A stretch of DNA of 64,000 bases, taken from contig NC_003070.9 in assembly GCF_000001735.4 (NCBI RefSeq), positions 26,397,971 through 26,461,970 on the forward strand. The letters are read 5' to 3'. The position numbers and the translations under genes were made by a program. Shown here one piece after another: positions 55,005 to 64,000 of the stretch. How positions within the stretch are numbered: the stretch's first letter is position 1; every line of letters starts with the position of its first letter. A model generated the notes under the pieces. It was not told the origin of the DNA. It did no database searches and worked only from the letters and a program-made list of their open reading frames with translations. Origin of the DNA: Arabidopsis thaliana. Lineage: Eukaryota > Streptophyta > Magnoliopsida > Brassicales > Brassicaceae.

Positions 55005-58000
55005 ATGACAACGGCGATGATGATATTCGCGGTTTTGGTTACAGTGGTGGAGGTGGAAGCACAGACTGAGTGCGTGAGCAAGATAGTTCCCTGCTTCAGG
55101 TTCTTGAACACGACAACAAAGCCGTCGACGGATTGTTGCAACTCGATCAAGGAAGCGATGGAGAAAGATTTTAGCTGTCTCTGCACCATCTACAACACTC
55201 CTGGTTTACTCGCTCAGTTCAACATCACTACAGATCAAGCTCTCGGTCTCAACCTTCGATGTGGAGTCAACACTGATCTATCCGCTTGTTCCGGTACTTT
55301 AATTCTCCAAGATCTTCGACCGTTGCAATTATGAATCTGAGATTTGCAATATGATAGGTGTTTTGTTTAATTTACAGGTTCTGGTGCTCCACCACCACCA
55401 CCTGATCTATTTCCTCCACCTTCAGCTCAAATGCTCCCTCCACCTCCAGGTATATAAACCAAACTCTTCACCTACGTACTCCTTGCTAGTTTATAATTGA
55501 GTTTGGTAATATGTTATTTAATTATTAAGTTTCTGTGTTATAGCAAAAGGTGCTTGTAAGAGTCGTAACTTTAGTTTGGGCAGTTTTCAACAGTCACAAC
55601 ATTTAGTTTGGTCAGATATGTACTTAAGATCAGTATGTAAGTGTGTGTGTCTTGTCTTAATAAAACAACAAGTTTCAGATTCAATAAAGAGTTCTTTCGT
55701 TTACTTTGTTTTGTTATAGGCTTCTCTTTGTGCTTCCCACTAGGCCCTAGAATCAATAAAGCTCTGATATATATATATATTCATTATTAGTAATGTTTTG
55801 TTTAATTATCAGCTTCGTCACCTGCACCTCCATCGCCACCTTCTTCATCCCGACCACGTCCATTGCCACGTCCATGTATAAACCAAACTCTTCACCTACT
55901 CTTTATATTATACGTTTAAAATCTCTGCAATATATCTTGAATTTTTTTTTGTTATATGTAGCAATGTCAAGGAGCTTTACGATAGAAAACAAATGCCAAT
56001 ACACCATATGGCCTGCAACCTACGGCTATAGGAGATCACTAGAAACAACCGGTTTTGTTCTTGAGAAAGGAGAGACGCGTACCATCAAAGCGCCGTCATC
56101 ATGGATAGGTCGTTTCTGGGGTAGGACACTCTGCTCCACCAACTCAACAGGGGGTTTCTCATGTGCCACGGGAGACTGCACCTCCGGAAAAATCAAGTGC
56201 CTCGGTATCCCCATAGATCCAACAACAGTGGTCGAGTTTAACCTCGCTTCTTACGGTGTCGACTATTATGTCGTCAACGTCTTCAATGGTTACAACCTCC
56301 CTTTGCTTGTGACCCCCGAGAACAAAAACTGCAGAAGCATTGAATGCGTTATTGACATGAACGAGACATGTCCCTCGGAGCTAATGGTGAACAGTAGTGG
56401 CCTTGGATCGCACCATCCAATAGCCTGCATGACCACTTGTCAGAGATACCAGTTGCCAGAGCTTTGCTGTATCGGACTCTCTTCTGGGGTGGTCGTACCA
56501 CCGGGAATATGCAAGCGGACGATCTACTCGCGGACATTCAATAACGTGTGCCCAAGCGCTTATAGTTACGCCTACGACGTTGATAACAGCAGTTTCACTT
56601 GTCCAAACTTCTCCAACTTTGTCATCACGTTTTGTCCGTCTAGCTCAACGGTCCCAGAGGCAGGAAACATCAATAGCTCAACGGTCCCAGAGGCAGGAAA
56701 CATCAAAACTGGAACAGAAGCAAAAGGTAAGTTTTTCTTTTCTTTGACCTACGGGAGAATGTATCATTTTATTTTTTGTTAATCGAAATAATTTCTGTAA
56801 TACATTTGCAGGAAATATTCCATTGAGGTTAAAACTCATACTTGGTACACTTTAGAAGAAACCTGGTGAAATTACTCTCAACTATCTTACTCATTTTTGA
56901 TGTATATAACACCTAAGTTTTAAGGCTTATTCTCTTGTAGGAGTTTCATCAGTATTGGCTACAATGATCATTATTGTGATTGTGGGAAAGGTTAGAGCAA
57001 ATAATATGAGAAAGAGTGATTTGAATGAGAAGAACATGGAAGCAGTGGTAATGTTGAAACGATTTAGTTATGTACAAGTCAAGAAGATGACAAAATCATT
57101 TGAGAATGTTCTTGGGAAAGGGGGATTTGGAACTGTCTATAAAGGGAAGTTACCTGATGGCAGCCGAGATGTTGCAGTGAAGATCTTGAAGGAGTCAAAC
57201 GAGGATGGAGAAGACTTCATCAATGAAATAGCTAGCATGAGTAGGACATCTCATGCTAATATCGTTTCTCTACTTGGATTCTGTTATGAAGGGAGGAAGA
57301 AAGCTATAATTTACGAGTTGATGCCGAATGGATCCCTCGACAAGTTCATCTCCAAGAATATGTCGGCGAAGATGGAATGGAAAACGTTATACAACATTGC
57401 GGTAGGTGTGTCTCATGGCCTAGAATACTTGCATAGCCATTGTGTATCAAGGATTGTACATTTCGATATAAAGCCACAGAACATACTCATAGATGGAGAC
57501 TTATGCCCTAAGATTTCGGATTTCGGTCTTGCTAAGCTTTGCAAAAATAATGAAAGCATCATTTCAATGCTACATGCAAGAGGCACCATAGGGTACATTG
57601 CTCCAGAAGTGTTCTCCCAGAATTTTGGAGGAGTTTCTCATAAGTCTGATGTGTATAGTTATGGAATGGTGGTTCTTGAGATGATTGGAGCAAGGAACAT
57701 AGGAAGAGCTCAAAATGCTGGATCCAGTAATACTTCAATGTACTTTCCAGATTGGATTTATAAAGATCTTGAGAAAGGAGAAATCATGAGTTTTTTGGCA
57801 GATCAAATAACCGAAGAAGAAGATGAGAAGATAGTAAAGAAAATGGTATTGGTGGGTCTGTGGTGTATTCAGACCAATCCATATGATCGTCCACCAATGA
57901 GCAAAGTTGTTGAAATGTTAGAGGGAAGTCTAGAGGCTCTCCAGATTCCACCTAAGCCTCTTTTATGTTTACCCGCAATAACAGCTCCAATAACAGTTGA

Positions 58001-58118
58001 TGAAGACATTCAAGAGACTTCAAGCTTCTTGAAACCAAGTCAAGATACTTCATATTATTCCGAACAAATAGTTCAAGATATTGTAGAAGAGAATCAAGAT
58101 AGCTCAAGATCTTCCTAA
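55005..58118 (+). CDS. receptor-like kinase with LTP, proline-rich and thaumatin modules
   Basis: Six exons (55005-55293, 55378-55449, 55813-55875, 55962-56726, 56812-56844, 56941-58118) give 799 residues. Signal peptide about 1-19. An eight-cysteine LTP/2S-albumin domain (C..C..CC..CLC..C..C) spans about 20-97, a Pro-rich hinge 98-141, and a thaumatin-like PR5 domain about 143-370. A duplicated [11 protein letters not shown] stalk precedes the helix at about 410-425. The kinase has GKGGFG from 466, Lys488, HFD (571-573, so non-RD) and DFG (591-593). The thaumatin-kinase part resembles PR5K/LRK10L-type receptors; the LTP module in front is unusual. All five introns are phase 1. Intron 2 holds three AATAAA signals that could end a short LTP-only product. 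I recall At1g70250. Ligand unknown. Confidence 0.9.
56642..56707 (+). repeat. 33-bp tandem duplication in the receptor stalk
   Basis: Units at 56642-56674 and 56675-56707 differ only at the last base and encode [11 protein letters not shown] and [11 protein letters not shown] in frame, between the thaumatin domain and the membrane helix. Confidence 0.95.
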
Positions 58119-59096
58119 ACCAAGGCTAGCCAGAGACGAGTGTTATTCTTACAAGCTGTTTAGATTTTGGGATCTCTTACCGGTTTGTTGTTAATATCCA
58201 AATTAGATTTTGCGAGCATTCACCATTGACCATTCTTGTGTAAATGAAAACCCAAAATATTAGATGCTTATAATAGAAGATAAATGTAGACATGAGACAT
58301 CCGACATTCACTGAAATGGGTCAGTTTGTTTTCTCAGGTGTTCAAATTCCACCCCGTGACTTGTTGTATTTAATCCTTTAGACCAGTCTCAATCTGTTTA
58401 AGTTATTAAACTTGGCCTACATGACGGTGCCGGTGCACCTTTAAAGCGTATAGACGTTATATATTGAGGCGAATATACATTGACTTTTCTCTTTGAGATT
58501 TACATTTACTACGTAAAAAATATTTCAAATAATGCTCTTTTAGTCACTACGGCTGTGGCATTATGTAAGAGCCGTTGAAGAAGTGTTTTTTTTTTTTTGC
58601 ACATGAAGAAGTGTGTTCAACATCTAAATTTAGGTAGAATTATAAATAATATAAATAAAATGACTAATCAAATTTTAGTATCATTTCATTTTGTGTTAGA
58701 AACCTATAAAATTTAACATACGCGACTTTAATTATATGCGACTTTTCTCGCATTGAATAACTTCAACAATGTAGCTATTTACACTAGATGTTGAACAACA
58801 AAATATGAAAGATATTTACATTAGTTTTAATGGCAGGAATACAATAGTTGATCCATGAATTGGAGATTATTCATTACATAGAAACATAAGAAGCGAGCTG
58901 TAGATATTCAAAGACATGTATATACATTGGGCAGGTTTTGCTTTTCGGACCAAAAAGCCTACTTCAGCAATCTCCCATACGACACTGACCACTTAACACT
59001 CTCACTCGCATTTCTCCTTATTCACGCCATAAAAAACGAAGAAAGGGGCCAAAAATATATTTAAGCGACCCTCATATTCTATATATAATACAAAAT
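58119..59096. other. convergent 3' regions of the kinase and UMAMIT36
   Basis: 3' UTR of the receptor kinase from the left, AT-rich spacer, then 3' UTR of the minus-strand transporter. No coding-like frame. Confidence 0.5.
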
Positions 59097-61368
59097 TCAT
59101 ACAGGACTTTCTTCCTGGTTAATAAGTAATGGAACTTTGTATTCATCTTCATCGCGATGATGAATAGTTTTGATGGATTTTCTTTCTTCATTTGAACTTT
59201 GTTTTTCTTCGCTTTCCTTCAATTGTCCCCAAGACACTGTGAAATATCCCACACCAGCTATGGCTGCTCCTAACACACTGCACCCATATGCACCAACATA
59301 TATAGCTTAATACTCATGCGTGATAATATGCTAATTAGTATTTAGAATATTGATTAATGAATTTGTTCACGGACCTGCCGTAGTGAAGACTGTTGACGAA
59401 GAAGCTGGTACCAAAGAGTGTTGCCCAAAAGATACCAAAGGGTTTGAACAATGGCACGTAATAAGGTCCTTTCATTTGGGTGCACTTTACGTGTACACTT
59501 GTTCGTATTACACTTCCGAATGTTCCCTGTTTTTTACACATCATTATAGTCACCAATATTAGAAACGTTAATTACAATCGATGGCTTTATGTATTTGATC
59601 TTTTAAAACTCAATCAATTATAAGTAAACTGAACATGTAGTCTTGAGTCTTGATCTAGCGTAATCGTTATATCACTACTTGGATTCAAATGATCAAATCT
59701 AGTGAAATGCATGTTATTAACAAAAAAAAAAAGTAGATTTAATTACCGTGGCGATAATGAGATAAAGATCGAAGTTAGGTTGGATCTTCCATGCACTAAG
59801 GTCTCTTTCCATAAATAACGAGAATAGTAGACATTGGATCGTCCCGACTATGCTGTAAAACGAAGCCACTTTCATCACATGTGGATACTTTTTTACCGTC
59901 CCTGTCTGCCAAAGACATGCAAAAACAAGAAATATATATTAACCTCAAAGGTAACTAACATGCATAAGGATAACGATGGTTTCCGTAATGGAAGATTGAG
60001 TACCTGAACAACATTGAACAGGGAGACAGAAAAAACAGCGACGGCCAAAAAGATACAGCCGAGAAACCAATTGTCGGGGAGGTTGTAGTAGACCAAAAGT
60101 TTAGGGACTGATTTAAGAAAACGATTTGGGGAAGCAGACGAAGCTGGTCTTATGAATGGACCTTTGTACAACTCTTCAACAAAAGCTCCGCTTAACGAGA
60201 CTATTGTTCCCATCAGTTTAGCCCTCGTACTCGTGTTTCTCCAATCCAATTTGCTCCTTCTACACATGCATGTATATTTATTATATATATATTTGAAAAC
60301 ATTCATATAATTTATGTGGAGAGTTTGACATGGTGATGAGAGATGTCTTACCCGAGAATAATAGAGAGCAGGAAGGAGAAGGACGGGATTTGCAATCCCA
60401 TTGCACATACTACTATTGGTGAGCTGAAGCGTAGTCCCACAAATGCCAAGTTTTGGAACATAAATATCCTTCACATATTTAAAATGTTACAATATAATCA
60501 GTGCATGTGCATATGCATGAATAACATTTTATGTACGTTCAATGCATGCAAATGCGTGTGTTCTCACAAGTGAGTAAACTATTATATGAACCAACATATA
60601 CGTCACACAAGTTTTTATTTCTATTTTAACACAAATAAAACATGGTGTGTGGTATACGCCGCTCACATAGAAACGTCAGGATGTGGAAAATAATAGAACA
60701 TATTAGGCCTAGTTGTTTATTTTATAACCGAGTAAACGGCACGCGGTTTTGTATCTTTTTGAATATGCATGACGTCGCAAATCCATGCCATAGAATATTC
60801 ATCCAACCAATTAGTGGTTGATACATGTACGTATAGATTTTCGAAACATGGACCTCATCTTTTGATTTGGTTTTAGGACCACGAAGTTACTGTTATTGCA
60901 AAATAATATTAGTACGTAAGAATCTGGTCTGCGACTCATATAATCAATATGATAACTTCCTAAGAAAACATTATTTAATAAAGATAGATTATGTACCCAC
61001 CCGGTGAAACCTAGAAAGAAAACGCGAACGAGGAGTGGCCAAGAGAAGATAGATTGTTCTGTTCTGCAAGTATAAAATATCATCATACAAACCAAAGATC
61101 AGAAAAGAACCAAGATTGATTAGTACTAACATATATACTATGATATAAAATACTGAACGTGGACCGACCTCTCATTCCTGTGAAATAAGAAAGAAAATGG
61201 AAGAAGAAGAATAGATCCAAAAGCGTTTGTGTAAACAACGAACACAAAAGGACTCATCCCTCCCGTCAACGCCGTTTTCGCCATTATCGTAAGAGCAATC
61301 GTGCATGCTTCCATTATAGCCATTGCTACAAAGGGTACCAACTCATCTCTTCTAACCTTCACCTCCAT
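59097..61368 (-). CDS. UMAMIT36: UMAMIT (nodulin MtN21/EamA-type) transporter
   Basis: Seven exons (61368-61169, 61063-61001, 60468-60352, 60259-60004, 59905-59747, 59526-59375, 59277-59097) give 375 residues with about ten membrane helices arranged as two EamA repeats, as in amino-acid exporters of the UMAMIT family. Typical pieces include FVVYTNAFGSILLLPFSFLF, IVVCAMGLQIPSFSFLLSII and LFGTSFFVNSLHYG. The cytosolic tail ends KVPLLINQEE. Exon 3 is a near-perfect helix pair; exon 6 and 7 junction falls in the last helix pair. I recall At1g70260, which was also named RTP1, an ER-located negative regulator of resistance to Phytophthora. The transported substrate is not shown by the sequence. Confidence 0.9.
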
Positions 61369-64000
61369 CTATCTCCCTCTTGTCTTTCAAATAAGAAAAC
61401 GGCACGATGTCTCCTAGCTCCAAGGATTTAGGGAAATAAATATAAGTAGCGAGAGAAAGAGAGAGGTAAGGAGATCTTCAATGCTATTGGAGAAAGATAT
61501 GATATTATTGGTTTAATTTCTCTAATCATATATAGGGAGGGAGGAATTATCATACATTACTTTTTTATTTATCATTATCTATTATTCAGATATAACCTTT
61601 CACGAAGCGGTGAAGCTACTTTACAAGCGTGATGTAGCTACACGAGTGACTCCCCCATTGCACTAAGGGTGAGAAGCTTACGTCATTTTTTTTTTGTTTT
61701 TTGTTTCACATATCAGAATGTGTGTGTTCAGACAAAAAATCCAAATAGTTTGATGCTGTTTAAAGATCATTTTATTTATGTAGTTACGTCGCGTTTCGTC
61801 TTATAAGTTAGATAACGTATATAATTATAAGTTAGAGAGCATGATTTAGAACGTACGTGGGTTCTCCTAATACATAGTCAGACTTAATTATGATCATACG
61901 CCAACTAAATCAGCGAGAGTAAATGTAGACCATACGTTATTTACTTCAAATTTTATCGTAAACTTTTTTAACAATTTTCTATAGAATTTACAAACGGATT
62001 TATTGTTTATTGGTCTTACGACAACAGTTTTACGAGGACAATGTCATGATGGGGAGTCATTCTGAAACCAATTCTACAGCAAATTTGAAGCTTTAGACGG
62101 ACGAGTCATTCGAAAATGATGATACTTGATTCCTTATTTGATGATTAATTGCTTTGAAATTTGAAGTCTCTATGCTCCTAACGACCTGGTTTAGACACTT
62201 CCAGCACAACCCTTGCCAGCTACAAAACTCAATGACTCAAGCAGCTCAAGAATTTAGAAAAGTTGGAGTGAAAGATTCACTTCTCTCAACAGTACACTTG
62301 CCTTCTTGTTTTATGGATATATACGTCATTATTAAGTTTTTATTTTTGATGAAGCTTCATTTTAAAGTTTGCTCAACTACTTCTAGTCTCTCTTAACTTC
62401 CTCATTGATATATTCGAAAACAGAACTCTCACCTAATTTCCTTTGTAAAATCAACTAGATTTGTTTTTTACAAAACTAACGTCTAAAAAAACATCTCCGA
62501 TGTATTTTGCTAATTGAGGTTATGGATTATTACTAAACAAAAGGCCATAAATTAAACCAATAATATGTATTCGTAGTAGTTACACATTGGACTAGTAACA
62601 TCTCACTGAACATCTACATTGGACTAGTAACATCTCACTGAACATCTACATTTTTCTTTTGTACGAAGTCCCTAATTTTGAACGTATCGTGAGATACCAC
62701 ATTAACTTCCACTAACCAATTTAAAATTACAATTGCAAGCAGAGATTTTTTTGTTCAAAAGACCATTGAACGTGAACTAATATTTAAAGCGAATAAAAAC
62801 AAAAAAGATACGACAAGGCATTTTGCTGACATATGCTACGTAAAATCCTATAATTGCGATCAGCACATTAATTTATAGTTTTATACAGTGGGCCAGGTGA
62901 TTTATCTACTCTTGGCTGAGGTTAATTAAGGACCCACATTAGGAAAATATAAAGATGATGGGGTCTAAATTGAATAATGATAAAATAGATGACTTGATAT
63001 TTTTGTAAAAAAGAATTGAAGAAAGGTATCATTTCTTGTCAACTCTGCGTTAGACTCCAAGTATTTGATACTGTAATGGTTAGTGGATTCAGATTCATCC
63101 AACAAAAATGTTAGGTTATGATGTCTCTAGGCTTTTTTTTAAATTTGTCTCCCTAATTCCTAATATTAGGTCTGACGCTAGGCCGGTGAGTTTCTGATGA
63201 TGCTTACATAGACTATAGTCTTTAGGAAAAACCAACATTTTATTGATTTAAATCATACCAATTCGTAGACAAAAAAAGTCATACACAGTTGATTACTTAC
63301 ACAGCTATCGATGCTAATAGTATTTAAGAATGTTAGCGAATGTTGCGGTAAATGCTGTAATATTCCCAATTAATACGTAAATCTTAGACATAAGTTGATC
63401 TCCAAATGGGTTCCAAACTCTGACCATTGGGTCAAATTGAGTGACCATACATCTTAAATGATGAAAGCAATTTATATAAACTTTTTCTTTGGATTTAAAA
63501 TTGTATAATTTGTTCGGCCACGCCATCGAAACAATAAATATATCAACAGAATAAACATGTCATGGCTATTGTATTAGATATTTGGATATATTATTTGGTT
63601 CAACAATTAAGGAAAAATCTGTTTTTTGTATAAATATAAATGTGACTCTTCATTGTGGTATTAGGACGAAATTATGAGCATTCCCTTGGTTAGGCTTGAA
63701 CTTTGAATTATACTTCAAGTACAATAAACAACATGTATTTATATGAACAACTCGCTCAAAAAATAGTATTGATACGGAATTACTAATGAAAAAACAGTTT
63801 TTAGTTTTCTTTCTTATTTTTTTATGTGGATTTATACAATTTCTACTTGCTTTGTTGGGCTGTCTACTTAGGCCCAATGTTTTCTAAAATAGTATAACCT
63901 CTTCAATTCCTCATGTCTAAAATAGAGGATTTGATTGGTTGACACTTGACACTAGGAGAGATTGTTGCTATTCCTCATACTATATTTGGCACAAAGGTAT
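61369..64000. other. UMAMIT36 upstream region and intergenic DNA
   Basis: The first few hundred bases are leader and promoter of the transporter. The rest is AT-rich with no gene I can support. The minus-strand frames at 63314-63526 and 63650-63877 have no recognised domain. Site II-type tgggct and ggccca near 63857-63876 may belong to a gene beyond the window. Confidence 0.45.
62585..62648. repeat. exact 32-bp tandem duplication
   Basis: Two identical units at 62585-62616 and 62617-62648 begin cattggactagtaac and end gaacatcta. Being exact, the duplication is recent. Confidence 0.97.

Noticed and set aside
55005-55450. separate LTP gene upstream of the kinase
   Set aside because: Phase-compatible exons join it to the thaumatin exon and the sum is the 799 residues I recall for the locus; a short isoform remains possible.
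58337-58352. tRNA B-box-like gttcaaattcc
   Set aside because: Upstream sequence does not fold as a tRNA and has no A box.
63314-63526. minus-strand frame ending in IYVLIGNITAFTATFANIL
   Set aside because: No recognised family and no upstream exon; could be chance.
1-64000. CRISPR array, operon or phage-type system
   Set aside because: The sequence is plant nuclear DNA with spliced genes; no regular spacer-repeat structure was seen.

Overview
The window reads as a plant nuclear euchromatic segment: AT-rich DNA, short introns with GT-AG borders, genes on both strands, L-type lectin receptor kinases, a class I formin, a D-type cyclin and a UMAMIT transporter. Several proteins match Arabidopsis thaliana proteins that I know from memory (CYCD1;1, AXY4/TBL27, FH8, the membrane-anchored matrix metalloproteinase). 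The order fits chromosome 1 around At1g70090 to At1g70260. Locus names here are recalled, not searched. Exon models were built by hand from splice signals and reading frame; each closes in frame.

Layout. 1-2.9 kb is intergenic with a possible RALF-like fragment. 3-8 kb holds GATL9 (GT8 glycosyltransferase) and a WVD2/TPX2-related protein, both on +. 8-14 kb holds two tandem L-type lectin receptor kinases on the minus strand, with a small + strand membrane protein gene between them. 14.7-17.1 kb is formin FH8 (-). 18.7-31.1 kb has five + strand genes or elements: a MYND protein, a secreted protein of unknown function that I argue has a permuted papain-like fold, a MITE-like element, a GPI-type metalloproteinase and a SAM-domain protein. 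A U5 snRNA gene lies at 31.8 kb, mitochondrial bL12 at 32.6 kb, an RNase H-like pseudogene at 33.6-33.9 kb and the chloroplast RNA-binding protein RBD1 (-) at 34.5-36.4 kb. Two AT-rich gene-poor blocks, about 5.3 and 4.3 kb, flank CYCD1;1 (42-44 kb). Then come an LSM12-like gene with an AT-AC (U12-type) intron (-), AXY4/TBL27 (+), an LTP/proline-rich/thaumatin/kinase receptor (+) and UMAMIT36 (-). The last 2.6 kb is intergenic.

The genes are not an operon or one pathway. Loose themes are cell-wall and surface functions (GATL9, AXY4, the metalloproteinase, FH8, three receptor kinases, the secreted unknown) and organelle or RNA functions (bL12m, RBD1, LSM12-like, U5). The MYND, bL12m, RBD1 and LSM12-like genes have site II (TGGGCC/T) promoter motifs.

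The most notable observations are the five-module receptor at 55-58 kb, whose introns are all phase 1 and whose proline-rich exon is duplicated with its splice donor; the AT-AC intron; the GC-AG intron and start-overlapping uORF of CYCD1;1; loss of lectin metal ligands in one of the two lectin kinases; and the possible secreted permuted amidase. I found no CRISPR array, no intact retroelement and no convincing tRNA.
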